Origin: Streptomyces sp. XD-27
Lineage (GTDB): Bacteria; Actinomycetota; Actinomycetes; Streptomycetales; Streptomycetaceae
NCBI RefSeq assembly: GCF_030553055.1
Contig: NZ_CP130713.1
Coordinates: forward strand, 248,001-312,000
DNA: 64,000 nucleotides
Reading direction: 5' to 3'
In this document: piece by piece, positions 26,896-37,362 of the stretch
Position numbering within the stretch: position 1 is the stretch's first letter
How the letters are laid out: every line of letters starts with the position of its first letter
The notes under the pieces: generated by a model
What the model saw: the letters and a program-made list of their open reading frames with translations, nothing else
Database searches by the model: none
Told to the model about the DNA's origin: nothing
Made by a program: the position numbers and the translations under genes

Positions 26896-26920
26896 CCGGT
26901 GTCCGGCAGCCGGACACCGG
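26896..26920. repeat. hairpin with flanking direct repeat upstream of an acetyltransferase gene
   Basis: CCGGTGTCCGG (26896-26906) and CCGGACACCGG (26910-26920) pair perfectly over a 3-base loop. The right arm and what follows (ACACCGGATGGG) repeat a segment just left of the stem (GCACCGGATGGG, from about 26883). It sits 48 bases before the next start, within the likely 5' leader, so a regulatory hairpin is possible. It could equally be a factor-binding site. Confidence 0.5.
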
Positions 26921-26967
26921 ATGGGCCCGATCGCCGCGCCCGCTGGGCGATCAGGCAGGATCGGCCC

Positions 26968-27519
26968 ATGAGCGAGACTCTTACTAGCGCGCCGGCGCTG
27001 TCCTTCCGACAGGCCGACGAGCGTGACATAGCCGAACTCGTCCGGCTGCGGGACGCCGCCGCACGCTGGCAGATGAGCTGCGGCATCGACCAGTGGAAGC
27101 CGGGCGAGATGGGGAGCGACCACTTCCGGGCGCGGCTCGCGGAGGGCGAGGTGTGGCTGGCCACCCTCGGTCCCGACGGGCCGACCGCCGGGGCCTGGGA
27201 GCTGTGGTGGGAGGACGTCGCCGCGTGGGGCGCGCAGCCGCCGGTCGCGGGCTACGTCCACCGGCTGATGACGGACCGGGGGGCGGCGCCCGCCGGGGCG
27301 GGACGGGCGATGCTCGCCCGGGCCGAGCGGCGGATCGCCGCCGCCGGGCGCGAACTGTGCCGGCTGGACTGCCGAAACGCGCGGCTGCGCCGGTACTACG
27401 AGGACGCGGGGTACACCGTCGTGGGTGAGACGGCCGCCAAGCAGGGCGACGGCGGCAAGCGGTACGCCGTCACCCTGCTGGAAAAGCGGCTCGTGACGGG
27501 CGCCGATCGGGCCTACTGA
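26968..27519 (+). CDS. GNAT-family N-acetyltransferase
   Basis: A 183-residue single-domain GNAT. It starts MSETLTSAPALSFRQADERDIAELVRLRDAAARW. The acetyl-CoA-binding part is GYVHRLMTDRGAAPAGAGRAMLARAERRIAAAG, with the pyrophosphate loop altered, and the closing strand is LCRLDCRNARLRRYYEDAGYTVVGE. The substrate is unknown. It ends with a 7-base overlap into the convergent CobW gene. The 5' leader carries the hairpin at 26896. Confidence 0.8.
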   Translation: MSETLTSAPALSFRQADERDIAELVRLRDAAARWQMSCGIDQWKPGEMGSDHFRARLAEGEVWLATLGPDGPTAGAWELWWEDVAAWGAQPPVAGYVHRLMTDRGAAPAGAGRAMLARAERRIAAAGRELCRLDCRNARLRRYYEDAGYTVVGETAAKQGDGGKRYAVTLLEKRLVTGADRAY

Positions 27520-28694
27520 CCCGGCGCTCTGGATGCGCCCTGCTCGGTGTGCTGCACCGGCTCCGCGTACGCGGCCGGCTCGTCCGGCTCGCTGTGCTGG
27601 TCTTGCTGGTCTTGCTGGACGTACCGCAGCACACCGAGCATGTGGTGCTCCTCGACCGTCTCCGGCGCCGGTTCGACGCACTCCCCCAGCCCGTCCTTGA
27701 GCGCGGCCGCGTCGATACCGGCGCCGATCATCACCAGCTGGGTCGCGCGCGGCTCGTCGCGCTCCCACGCGGACTGCCGGAACCTCAGGTAGGAGCCGAC
27801 GGCGTGCAGGGCGAACTTCTGCGGCCGGTCCGCCCCGGCGAAGTCGACGAAGCCCTTCATGCGGTAGAGGCCGGCGGGCCGGCTGTCGAGGAACTCCATG
27901 AAGCGGCGCGGGTGCAGGGGCCGGCCGGAGGAGAACTCGACGCTCTCGTACGCGGCGTGCAGATGCGCACCGTGCCCGTGGTCGTGGTCGTGGTCGTCAT
28001 CGTGATGGGCCCCGTCAGTCCCGTCAGCCTCATCGACCCCGTCGGCCCACAGGTCCGCGAAGGACAGCTGCCGGAACGGCTCGGTGCGCGCCGTACGGGG
28101 CCGCTGGTCGAAGAGGAAGCCGGGGTCGACCCGTCCGTGCTCGGCCACCACCACGGGCGCGCCCGGCGCCAGCGTACGCAGCGTCTCCAGCAGGCGCTGC
28201 CGCTGCTCGCCGCCGACCCGGTCGGCCTTGTTGAGGATGACGGCGTCGGCGGCCCTGATGTGCCGGTCGAGTTCGGGGTGCCGCGCGCGGGTGCCGTCGA
28301 ACTCGGCCGCGTCGACGACCTCGACCAGGCCGCCGTAGGTGACGCGCTCGTCCGTGCTGGCGAGCAGCATGCGGATCATGCTCTGCGGCTCGGCCAGCCC
28401 GCTCGCCTCGATGACGATCACGTCGATGCGGGCGGCGGGGTCGGCGAGCCGGTCCAGCATCCGGTCGAGTTCCTCGGCGTCCGCCGCGCAGCACAGGCAG
28501 CCGTTCTCGATCGGGACCATCGAGTCGACCTGCCCGGCCACGGCCAGGGCGTCGATGTTGATGCTCCCGAAGTCGTTCACGATGACGCCGATGCGGGTGT
28601 CCCTGCTCACCCGCAGCAGATGGTTGAGCACCGTGGTCTTGCCGGATCCCAGGAATCCCGCGATGAGGACGACGGGTATCCGATGGGTTGCCAA
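27513..28694 (-). CDS. CobW/COG0523-family GTPase, metal chaperone
   Basis: A 393-residue P-loop GTPase with Walker A GFLGSGKTTVLNHLL, the metal-binding ENGCLCC (CxCC), VIEASGLAEPQ, and G4 ILNKADRV. A His/Asp-rich loop (HHDDDHDHDHGHGAHLH) divides the G domain from the CobW C-terminal domain (HPRRFMEFL...GLYRMKGFVDF). This architecture is that of zinc-trafficking COG0523 proteins. It is usually induced by zinc starvation through Zur; I did not find a convincing Zur box. It begins with ATG at 28694. Confidence 0.88.
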   Translation of the reverse strand: MATHRIPVVLIAGFLGSGKTTVLNHLLRVSRDTRIGVIVNDFGSINIDALAVAGQVDSMVPIENGCLCCAADAEELDRMLDRLADPAARIDVIVIEASGLAEPQSMIRMLLASTDERVTYGGLVEVVDAAEFDGTRARHPELDRHIRAADAVILNKADRVGGEQRQRLLETLRTLAPGAPVVVAEHGRVDPGFLFDQRPRTARTEPFRQLSFADLWADGVDEADGTDGAHHDDDHDHDHGHGAHLHAAYESVEFSSGRPLHPRRFMEFLDSRPAGLYRMKGFVDFAGADRPQKFALHAVGSYLRFRQSAWERDEPRATQLVMIGAGIDAAALKDGLGECVEPAPETVEEHHMLGVLRYVQQDQQDQHSEPDEPAAYAEPVQHTEQGASRAPGQ

Positions 28695-28756
28695 GGCGGG
28701 GCCTCCGTACGACGAGCACTGATCACGGATCGGTCACTCATCGTAGCCGGACCCGC

Positions 28757-29764
28757 TCAGGGGATGGCGACCCCCGCCTCCACTGAGAGCCGGTCGATCT
28801 CGGCCAGCTCGGGTTCGGTCAGCGGCGGTGTGTCGCGGACGGCGATGTTCTGCTCCAGCTGCGCCACGCCGCTGGCGCCGATGACGACGGAGGTGACGCG
28901 CGGGTCGCGCAGCACCCAGGCCAGGGCGAGCTGGGCGAGGGTCTGGCCGCGGCCGCGCGCCAGCTTGTCCAGGGCGCGCAGCAGGGTGAGCTTGCGGTCG
29001 GTGAGCGCGTCCCGCGTGAGGAAGTGGCCGACGGCCATCCGCGAGTCGGCGGGCACCCCGGCCAGATACCGGTCGGTGAGCTGGCCCTGGGCGAGCGGGG
29101 AGTAGGCGATGAACCCGACCCCCGCGTCGGCGGAGGCGGCCAGGACCCCGTCCTCGACGTCGCGCTGGAGGATCGAGTACGGGTGCTGGTTGACCAGGTA
29201 GGGGGTGCGCAGCTCCTTGAGGAGGGCGGCGGCGCGGGTGATGGCCTCGGGCGGGTAGTTGGACAGGCCCGCGTACAGGGCCTTGCCCTGGCGTACGGCG
29301 CTGTCGAGGGCGCCGACCGTCTCCTCCAGGGGCGTGTCGGGGTCGAAGCGGTGGGAGTAGTAGACGTCGACGTGGTCCAGGCCCATGCGGGTCAGGGACT
29401 GGTCGAGGCTGGCGAGCAGGTACTTCCGCGAGCCCCATTCGCCGTACGGTCCCGGCCACATCCCGTATCCGGCCTTGGTGGCGATGAACATCTGGTCGCG
29501 GTACGGGCGGAAGTCCTGCGCGAAGAGCGTGCCGAAGTTGCTCTCCGCGCTGCCTGCGGGCGGGCCGTAGTTGTTGGCCAGGTCGAAGTGGGTGACGCCG
29601 AGGTCGAAGGCGCGGCGGAGCACGGCGCGCTGGGTGGCGAGGGGGTGGGTGTCTCCGAAGTTGTGCCACAGGCCGAGGGAGACTTCGGGCAGCAGGACCC
29701 CGGTGCGTCCGGAGCGCTGGTACCGCATGGCGTCGTAGCGGTCCTCGGCGGCGAGATAGGCCAT
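28757..29764 (-). CDS. aldo/keto reductase (YghZ/Gpr-like)
   Basis: A 335-residue AKR with catalytic Asp/Tyr in THFDLANNYGPPAGSAESNFG, Lys in FIATKAGYGMWPGPYGEWGS and His in DVYYSHRFDPDTPLEET. The NADPH site is near GFIAYSPLAQGQLTDRYL and SVVIGASGVAQLEQN. The NYGPP-GSAE-NFG signature is that of E. coli YghZ, which reduces L-glyceraldehyde 3-phosphate and detoxifies methylglyoxal. It is monocistronic and divergent from the amino-acid ABC operon. Confidence 0.88.
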   Translation of the reverse strand: MAYLAAEDRYDAMRYQRSGRTGVLLPEVSLGLWHNFGDTHPLATQRAVLRRAFDLGVTHFDLANNYGPPAGSAESNFGTLFAQDFRPYRDQMFIATKAGYGMWPGPYGEWGSRKYLLASLDQSLTRMGLDHVDVYYSHRFDPDTPLEETVGALDSAVRQGKALYAGLSNYPPEAITRAAALLKELRTPYLVNQHPYSILQRDVEDGVLAASADAGVGFIAYSPLAQGQLTDRYLAGVPADSRMAVGHFLTRDALTDRKLTLLRALDKLARGRGQTLAQLALAWVLRDPRVTSVVIGASGVAQLEQNIAVRDTPPLTEPELAEIDRLSVEAGVAIP

Positions 29765-30057
29765 GTGCGTCGTCCTTGCTCGGTGGGGGGGCGGGGGGCA
29801 GATCGGCCGGGCCGGTCGTGCCGGGGCGGTGGTACCGGGCCGGTCATGCCGGGCCAGTCTTCCAGCGCGGAACCGGTGTGGCGATCGTCCATCGGTGGGA
29901 ACCCGGCTCCCTCCCGGGCGTTCGCCGGTCGCGAGACCGCGTGGTCGTTACGTGCTCGCAACGCACGCGGCGGCGACAACGCGCACCGGCGATGGCAGGA
30001 TGCGGGCCAGCTCGCTGATCAAGTAGGACGTTCACCGACCCGTGCCCCGGAGGTGCC

Positions 30058-30849
30058 GTGTCCGCTCGCTCCGCACTGCCTGTGATCGCTACCGCCGCCG
30101 CTGCCGCCCTGCTGGTGGGCTGCACCAGCACCGAGCCGTCCGGCGACGGCTCGAAGATCAGCCTCGTGAAGTCCGGCAAGCTCACGACCTGTACGCATCT
30201 GCCCTATGCCCCGTTCCAGGTGAAGGAGGGCGGCAAGGTCGTCGGCTTCGACGTCGACATCGTCGATCTCGTCGCCGAGGAACTGGACGTCGAGCAGGAG
30301 ATCGTGGACACGCCCTTCGAGGGCATCCAGTCCGGTGAGGACCTCAACACCAACAAGTGCGACGTCGCCGCCGCGGGCATGACGATCACCACGGTGCGCG
30401 AGAAGAACCTGGACTTCTCCGATCCGTACTTCGCCGCGACCCAGGCCCTGATCGCGAAGAAGGGCGCCGGCTACCGGACGCTCGGCGACCTCGACGGCAA
30501 GTCGCTGGGGGTCCAGCAGTCGACCACGGGCGAGGAGTACGCCAAGAAGCACGGCGAGGGCGTGAAGCTGGTCCAGTTCGAGGACCTGGCGCTGCTGCTG
30601 ACGGCGGTGAAGACCGGCCAGGTCGACGCGGCCATCAACGACAACGGCGTGCTGTACGACTACGTGAAGGACAACGGCGACACGGAGGTGACCGCGGAGT
30701 TCGACACCGGGGAGAGCTACGGCATCGCGGTGCGGACCGGCAGCGACGCGCTGCGGGAGAAGATCAACGACGTGATCAAGAAGGCGCGGGCGGACGGCCG
30801 TTACGACAGGATCTACAAGAAATGGTTCGGCGCCGCGCCGAAAAAGTGA
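30058..30849 (+). CDS. polar amino-acid ABC transporter, substrate-binding lipoprotein
   Basis: GTG start behind CGGAGG; 263 residues with lipobox LVGC. The mature part is a type II binding protein of the HisJ/GlnH group: GKLTTCTHLPYAPFQVKEGGKVVGFDVDIVDLVAEEL, CDVAAAGMTITTVREKNLDFSDPYF, and the C-terminal DGRYDRIYKKWFG. It is the first gene of a three-gene importer. The 293-base gap upstream, shared with the divergent reductase, holds no gene and no promoter I can define with confidence. Confidence 0.9.
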   Translation: MSARSALPVIATAAAAALLVGCTSTEPSGDGSKISLVKSGKLTTCTHLPYAPFQVKEGGKVVGFDVDIVDLVAEELDVEQEIVDTPFEGIQSGEDLNTNKCDVAAAGMTITTVREKNLDFSDPYFAATQALIAKKGAGYRTLGDLDGKSLGVQQSTTGEEYAKKHGEGVKLVQFEDLALLLTAVKTGQVDAAINDNGVLYDYVKDNGDTEVTAEFDTGESYGIAVRTGSDALREKINDVIKKARADGRYDRIYKKWFGAAPKK

Positions 30850-30918
30850 CCTCATGCCCCCATATCCGCATACCCCCCTATCCGTCCTTCCCGCCGGAGT
30901 CGAGGAGTCGCTTCCGAT

Positions 30919-31704
30919 ATGGCCATGACCCGTCGCCAGCGGACGCGGGTGATCCGAACCCTCCAGTACGCCGTGCTCGTCGCCGTCCTGCTCGCCGTCG
31001 TCCTGGCCGCGGACTGGGGTGAGCTGCGCCGGGCGTTCTTCGATGTCGAGGTCGCCAGGGAGCTGTTCCCCGACATCATCGCCACCGCCCTGGTCAACAC
31101 GGTCGTCTACACCCTGTTCGGCTTCGGGTTCGGGCTCGTCCTGGGCCTGGTCCTGGCGCTGATGCGGCTGTCGCAGGTGCCGCCGTACCGCTGGCTGTCG
31201 ATCGCCTACATCGAGTTCTTCCGGGGCGTGCCCGCGCTGCTGGTCTTCATCTCCCTGGGCTTCGGCGTCCCGCTCGCCTTCCAGATCGCACTGGACCGGT
31301 ACGTCACCGTGATGCTGGCGCTGGGGCTGGTCGGCGCCGCGTACATGGCGGAGACGATCCGCGCGGGCATCCAGGCGGTGCCCAAGGGGCAGCTGGAGGC
31401 GGCCCGTTCCCTGGGCATGTCCCAGGCGCGGGCCATGGTGTCGATCATCATCCCGCAGGCGTTCCGGATCGTGCTGCCGCCGCTCACCAACGAACTGATC
31501 CTGCTCACCAAGGACTCGTCGCTGGTGTATCTGCTCGGGCTCTCGCTGGACCAGTACGAGTTGGCCAAGTTCGGCCGGGACGCGCTCAACCAGCACCGCA
31601 GTCTGACGCCGATCATGGTCGCCGGGCTGTGCTATCTGCTCATCACCCTCCCGCTGGGCGATCTGGTGCGGCGGTTGGAGGCCCGTACGGCGAAGTCGAG
31701 GTGA
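30919..31704 (+). CDS. polar amino-acid ABC transporter, permease
   Basis: A 261-residue HisM/GlnP-type permease: DIIATALVNTVVYTLFGFGFGLVLGLVLALMRLS at the first conserved segments, the family motif YIEFFRGVPALLVFISLGFG, and the EAA loop EAARSLGMSQARAMVSIIIPQAFRIVLPPLTNE that docks the ATPase. About five membrane segments. It starts 69 bases after the binding-protein gene, and its TGA overlaps a possible GTG of the ATPase. Confidence 0.9.
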   Translation: MAMTRRQRTRVIRTLQYAVLVAVLLAVVLAADWGELRRAFFDVEVARELFPDIIATALVNTVVYTLFGFGFGLVLGLVLALMRLSQVPPYRWLSIAYIEFFRGVPALLVFISLGFGVPLAFQIALDRYVTVMLALGLVGAAYMAETIRAGIQAVPKGQLEAARSLGMSQARAMVSIIIPQAFRIVLPPLTNELILLTKDSSLVYLLGLSLDQYELAKFGRDALNQHRSLTPIMVAGLCYLLITLPLGDLVRRLEARTAKSR

Positions 31705-31709
31705 GGGGC

Positions 31710-32524
<815 letters not shown>

Positions 32525-32641
32525 CTCGCCGTCGTACACGCATGTGACCATCACATGCGTCCGACCACCCCGCGCAGCCGACATCTCGAACAGGACGTCC
32601 ACCCGCACGCACCAGGTGACCCGACTCCGGAGGTTCCCGCC

Positions 32642-33616
32642 GTGTTCGTCGACCTGCCGCTGGATCAGCTCCGCACGTACCGGCCGCCGCTGCCCGAGCC
32701 CGACGGGTTCGACGGGTTCTGGAAGCGGACGCTGGACGAGACGCGCGGACACGGGCTGGACGCGCGGTTCACCGAGACCGACGCGGGGCTGTCGCAGGCC
32801 GCCTGCCACGACGTGGAGTTCTCCGGCTTCGGCGGGCACCGGATCCGCGGCTGGCTGCTGGTGCCGCGCGCGGCGTCCGGGCCGCTGCCGTGCGTGGTGC
32901 AGTACGTGGGCTACAGCGGCGGCCGGGGCCTGCCGTACCAGTGGCTGGTGTGGCCCTCGGCCGGGTACGCGGTGTTCGTGATGGACACCCGGGGGCAGGG
33001 CTGGAGCCCCGACACCTACGGCAACACCGCTGATCCGGTGGGCGGCACGGGGCCGGAGGCGCCCGGACAGCTGACCCGGGGCGTGCTGGCACCGGACGAC
33101 TACTACTACCGCCGGCTCTACGCCGACGCGGTGCGCGCGGTGGAGGCGGCGCGCACGCATCCGGCGGTCGACCCGGAGCGGGTGGTGGTGAGCGGCGGCA
33201 GCCAGGGCGGCGCGCTGGCGCTGGCCGCGGCCGGCCTGGTGCCGGGTCTGGCGGGCGCGCTGGTCGATGTGCCGTTCATGACGCACATACGCCGGGCGGT
33301 GGAGATCACCGACGCGGATCCCTACGGCGAGCTGGCCCGGTACCTGTCCGGCCAGCGCCATCTGGTCGACCGGGTCTTCGACACCCTCGACCACTTCGAC
33401 GGGCTGAACTTCGCCGCCCGCGCGAGCGCGCCCGCGCTGTTCTCGACCGCGCTGCGCGACGCCGTGACGCCCACCTCGGGCGGCTTCGCCGCGTACCACC
33501 ACTACGCGGGGCGGGAGAAGGAGCTCAAGGTGTGGTCCTTCAACGGGCACGAGGGCGGCGGGGCGCACCAGCAGGCGGAGCAGGTCCGGTTCCTGCGGAA
33601 GCTGTTCGGAGGCTGA
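32642..33616 (+). CDS. acetylxylan esterase / cephalosporin-C deacetylase (CE7-like)
   Basis: A 324-residue alpha/beta hydrolase; GTG after GGAGG at good spacing. CE7 marks: FVDLPLDQLRTYRPPLPEPDGFDGFWKRTL at the N-terminus, the oxyanion segment VVQYVGYSGGRGLPYQWLVW, the RGQGWS loop in MDTRGQGWSPDTYG, nucleophile Ser in VVSGGSQGGALAL, Asp in ALRDAVTPTSGGFAAYHHY, and His in NGHEGGG. There is no signal peptide, so it deacetylates small acetylated sugars in the cytosol. It sits between an ABC importer and a CoA-transferase, with only 6 bases to the latter. Confidence 0.9.
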   Translation: MFVDLPLDQLRTYRPPLPEPDGFDGFWKRTLDETRGHGLDARFTETDAGLSQAACHDVEFSGFGGHRIRGWLLVPRAASGPLPCVVQYVGYSGGRGLPYQWLVWPSAGYAVFVMDTRGQGWSPDTYGNTADPVGGTGPEAPGQLTRGVLAPDDYYYRRLYADAVRAVEAARTHPAVDPERVVVSGGSQGGALALAAAGLVPGLAGALVDVPFMTHIRRAVEITDADPYGELARYLSGQRHLVDRVFDTLDHFDGLNFAARASAPALFSTALRDAVTPTSGGFAAYHHYAGREKELKVWSFNGHEGGGAHQQAEQVRFLRKLFGG

Positions 33617-33622
33617 CGGGCC

Positions 33623-34755
33623 GTGCTGCCGCTCCAGGGTGTCACCGTCGTCGCGCTCGAACAGGCCGTGGCGGGCCCGTTCGCCACCCGCCAGCTGGCC
33701 GATCTCGGGGCGCGGGTGATCAAGGTGGAACGGCCCGGCCGGGGTGACTTCGCCCGCGACTACGACCGCGAGGTCAAGGGCATGTCCGCGTACTTCGTAT
33801 GGGTCAACCGGGGCAAGGAGAGCGTCGTCCTGGACCTCAGGGACGACGCGGACCGCGCGCTGCTGGATCGGATCGTCGCGCGCGCGGACGTGGTGCTGCA
33901 GAACCTCAGGCCGGGCGCCTGCGAGCGGCTCGGCCTGGGCTCGGCGGCGCTGCGCGCCCGGCATCCGCGGCTGATCACCTGCGACATCACCGGTTACGGC
34001 GACACGGGACCGTACCGCGACAAGAAGGCCTACGACCTGCTGGTGCAGTGCGAGACGGGTCTGGTGTCCATCACCGGCACCCCGGAGGAGCCCGCCCGGC
34101 CGGGTGTCTCGATCGCCGACATCGCGGGCGGGATGTACGCGTACACCGGCGTGCTCACCGCGCTGTACGAACGCGAGCGCACCGGCGAGGGCACGGCGGT
34201 GGCGGTGTCCTTGCTGGACGCGCTGGGCGAGTGGATGGGGCACCCCTTCTACGCGCAGGCGTACGGCGGGACGCCGGTGGCGCGAAGCGGCGCCCGCCAT
34301 CCGTCGATCTCCCCGTACGGGCCGTATCTGTGCGGGACGGGGCGCGGGTGTTCCTGAGCGTGCAGAACGACCGCGAGTGGGTGGCGCTGTGCGAGCGGGT
34401 GCTGCGCCGGCCGGAGCTGACCCGCGATCCGCGGTTCGCGGACAACCCGCTGCGGCGGGCGCACGACGACGAGCTCACGGCCGAGCTGGAGCGGTGCTTC
34501 GCGGGGCACACGGCGGACGGGGTGAGCGCACTCTTGGAGGGCGCCGGGATCGCCTGCGCCCGGCTGCGGACGGTGGACGAGTTCGCCGGTCATCCGCAGT
34601 TGGCCGCTCGGGACCGGTTCGGGGACTTCGGCTCCCCGGTCGGGCCGTTGCGCGGCCTGCTGCCGCCGGTGGAGGTCGCGGGCCGGCGGGCGCCGATGCG
34701 GCCGGTGCCCGCGCTCGGCGAGCACACGGAGGCGGTCCGCGCCGAGTTCTCCTGA
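33623..34755 (+). CDS. CaiB/BaiF-family (class III) CoA-transferase (frameshifted)
   Basis: It begins LPLQGVTVVALEQAVAGPFATRQLADLGARVIKVERPGRGDFARDY, the family start. The catalytic Asp is in YRDKKAYDLLVQCETGL. The first frame ends at 34357 after PYGPYLCG; the -1 frame then gives DGARVFLSVQNDREWVALCERVL and the small C-terminal domain through to 34755. One missing G at 34334-34336 (TGCGGGAC for TGCGGGGAC) joins the two into about 377 residues, close to the usual 380-400. Class III enzymes move CoA between carboxylic acids. It is almost fused to the CE7 gene (6-base gap), which suggests shared transcription but no obvious shared pathway. Confidence 0.85.
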
Positions 34756-34787
34756 CCTACGCCCCCGCCCGGCCTGGCGTACCGCTG

Positions 34788-35225
34788 TCAGGGGGCGGCA
34801 GGGTCCAGGCGCTCCACGACCCGGAAGCGGTCGGCGACCACCGGCGTGTCGTCGGTGACGGTGAAGCCGGGGTCGCCGAGCGCCTCCCGCATCTGCGGGC
34901 TGTGCCAGAACCGCTCGTGCGAGGCGCGCCACTGGGCGATCGTCTCGTCCCCCTCGCCCTCGTCGATGACGTGCTGGAGGTCGATCTCCCCCACCGTCAG
35001 CTTCCGCACCTCGGTGATCTCGATGACGGCGACGGGCCGGTCCTGGGAGTCGACGACGACCTGGCGCTCCCCGACGACCGGGATCGGCTCCCCGAAGATC
35101 TCGAACTCCACGTCCAGCGTCGTCGTGGAGGTCTTGGCGCCGGAGAGGATCGCGGCGACCAGCTGGTCGCGCACCGGGCCGGGGAAGGCGAACTCGGCCT
35201 TGGGGAGGTCGTCGTGGCGTGTCAT
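34788..35225 (-). CDS. ASCH-domain protein
   Basis: A 145-residue protein with the ASCH (PUA-like) layout: KAEFAFPGPVRDQLVAAILSGAKTSTTTLDVEFEIFGEPIPVVGERQVVVDSQDRPVAVIEITEVR, then a helix-rich end containing the EGDETIAQWRASHERFW patch. The family is RNA-linked by fold, and a few members are ribonucleases or N4-acetylcytidine amidohydrolases (YqfB). Nothing here fixes the function. It is convergent with the CoA-transferase and separated from the ABC exporter upstream by only 13 bases, so the two may be co-transcribed. Confidence 0.8.
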   Translation of the reverse strand: MTRHDDLPKAEFAFPGPVRDQLVAAILSGAKTSTTTLDVEFEIFGEPIPVVGERQVVVDSQDRPVAVIEITEVRKLTVGEIDLQHVIDEGEGDETIAQWRASHERFWHSPQMREALGDPGFTVTDDTPVVADRFRVVERLDPAAP

Positions 35226-35238
35226 GCGGCCACCCTAG

Positions 35239-37056
35239 CTAGGCCGCGGGGGCGGAGGTCAGGTGGGTGTCGCCGCGTACGAGGGCTGCGTACCGCCCGT
35301 CCGCGGCGAGCAGTTCGTCGTGCGTGCCCTGTTCGGTGACGCGGCCGGCGTCGAGGACGACGATCCGGTCGGCGCCCCGGACCGTGGAGAGCCGGTGCGC
35401 GATGGTGATGGTCGTACGGCCGGCGGAGAGGGCGTCGATGGCCTGCTGGACCGCCTGTTCGGTACGGGTGTCCAGGGCGCTGGTCGCCTCGTCGAGGATG
35501 AGGACGGGCGGGTCGCGCAGGATGGTCCGGGCGAGGGCGAGGCGCTGCTTCTCGCCGCCGGAGAAGCGGTAGCCGCGCTCGCCGACGACGGTGTCGTAGC
35601 CGTCGGGCAGGGACATGATGTGGTCGTGTATCTGGGCCGTGCGGGCGGCCTCGGCGAGCTCCTCGTCGGTCGCGTCCGGCCGGGCGAACCGCAGGTTCTC
35701 GGCCACGGAGGCGTGGAAGAGGTACGTCTCCTGCGAGACGACCCCCACGGCGCGGGCGAGGGTGTCGAAATCGAGTTCGCGCACGTCGACGCCGTCGATC
35801 ATGACCCGGCCGCCGGTCACGTCGTACAGCCGCGGCACGAGGTAGCCGAGGGTGCTCTTGCCGGAGCCGGTCGGGCCGACGACGGCCAGGCTGCCGCCCG
35901 CCGGTATGGTCAGGTCGACGCCGCTGAGGGTGCGGCGGGCGGGCTCGGCGCCGGGCGGGTCGTAGGCGAAGTCGACGCTGTCGAAGCGGACTTCGCCGCG
36001 GATCTCCGGCAGCCGCGTGGGCTCGGCGGGTTCGGTGATGTCCACCGGCATGTCGAGGTACTCGAAGATGCGCTGGAAGAGCGCGAGCGAGGTCTGGATC
36101 TGCACACCGGTGGACAGCAGGCCGACGGTGGGCCGGAACAGGCCCTGCTGGAGGGAGACGAACGCGACGAGCGTGCCCAGCGAGACGCCGGGGCCGCCGC
36201 CGCGCATGGCGATCCCCGCGGTCCAGTAGATGACGGCGGGCATGGCCGCCATGACCACGCCGATGGTGGCCATCCGCCAGCGGCCGGCCATGCCGGCGCG
36301 TATCTCCAGGGCGACGAGCCGCTCGGACTCCCGCTCGAACGCCGCGGTGAGGGAGTCGGAGCGGCCCATGGTGCGCCCCAGCAGGATGCCGCTGACCGAG
36401 AGCGACTCGGTGACCATCGCGGACATGGCGGCCATCTGCTTCTGGCGCTGCGAGGTGATCTTCTTGCGTTCCTGGCCGACACGGCGGCTGATCCAGACGA
36501 ACAGCGGCAGCAGGAGCAGGGAGACGGCGGTCAGCCGCCAGTCGAGCGCGAGCATCGCGACGACCGTGGCGACGACGCTGGTGAGGTTGGAGACCAGCGA
36601 GGTGGCGGTGGAGGTCACGGTGGCCTGCATGCCGCCGATGTCGTTCGCGATGCGGGACTGCACCTCGCCGGTGCGGGTCCGGGTGAAGAAGGCGAGCGGC
36701 ATGCGCTGGAGCCGCTCGTAGACGGCGGTGCGCAGGTCGTGCATGACGCGCTGGCCCACGGTCGTGGAGAGGAGGGTCTGCGTCACGCCGAAGACGCCGC
36801 TCAACAGGGCGGCGGCGATCATCCCGAGGGCGAGGAGGGACAGCAGGCCGGTGCGGCCCTCGGGGATGGCGGTGTCGAGGATCTCGCGGAGCAGGAACGG
36901 CGAGGCGACCGAGACCAGTGAGGAGGCGGCGACGAGCAACCCGACGACGGCGAGCCGGCCGCGGTAGGGGCGGAAGAGGCGGAGGATGCGCCGCACCTGG
37001 GCGGGCTGCTCCGGGTCGGCGGGAGGCGGGGTCCATTCGGCCGTGTCGGGGTGCAA
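35239..37056 (-). CDS. ABC exporter, fused permease-ATPase
   Basis: A half-size exporter of 605 residues with its own complete ATPase site, probably working as a homodimer. Start: TTG at 37056 with AAGGAG 5 bases upstream; the longer open frame above is antisense to the GH109 gene. The six-helix membrane domain covers about residues 30-310, with coupling-helix region [35 protein letters not shown]. The ATPase has Walker [15 protein letters not shown]-loop [10 protein letters not shown], signature [15 protein letters not shown], Walker [13 protein letters not shown] and H-loop TIAHRLST. Substrate unknown, lipid- or drug-exporter class. Confidence 0.92.
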   Translation of the reverse strand: MHPDTAEWTPPPADPEQPAQVRRILRLFRPYRGRLAVVGLLVAASSLVSVASPFLLREILDTAIPEGRTGLLSLLALGMIAAALLSGVFGVTQTLLSTTVGQRVMHDLRTAVYERLQRMPLAFFTRTRTGEVQSRIANDIGGMQATVTSTATSLVSNLTSVVATVVAMLALDWRLTAVSLLLLPLFVWISRRVGQERKKITSQRQKQMAAMSAMVTESLSVSGILLGRTMGRSDSLTAAFERESERLVALEIRAGMAGRWRMATIGVVMAAMPAVIYWTAGIAMRGGGPGVSLGTLVAFVSLQQGLFRPTVGLLSTGVQIQTSLALFQRIFEYLDMPVDITEPAEPTRLPEIRGEVRFDSVDFAYDPPGAEPARRTLSGVDLTIPAGGSLAVVGPTGSGKSTLGYLVPRLYDVTGGRVMIDGVDVRELDFDTLARAVGVVSQETYLFHASVAENLRFARPDATDEELAEAARTAQIHDHIMSLPDGYDTVVGERGYRFSGGEKQRLALARTILRDPPVLILDEATSALDTRTEQAVQQAIDALSAGRTTITIAHRLSTVRGADRIVVLDAGRVTEQGTHDELLAADGRYAALVRGDTHLTSAPAA

Positions 37057-37362
37057 TGGGCTCCTTCCGTGAGGGGTGAGCGGTGCCGGGGGCTTCCGGC
37101 CGGTAAGAGGGGCGTCGTCGGCACGACGAGCATAGTGACGACCACTGACAGCGGCGCGGGGGCAGGGACGCCCGGCGACCGGGCCGTCGGACACGTTCGC
37201 GCGGCGCTGGGAGGGGCACCGTCGGGCACGTTCGCGGGAGAGTCCAACAGTCCGCGCCGAAAGTTCAACCAGTGCCCTCTTGCGTCTCATGCACACCAGC
37301 CGCCAGGGTTCCTGACCGTGGTTCGACCACCAGCCCCGCACGTCAGTTCTCCTGGAGGATCG

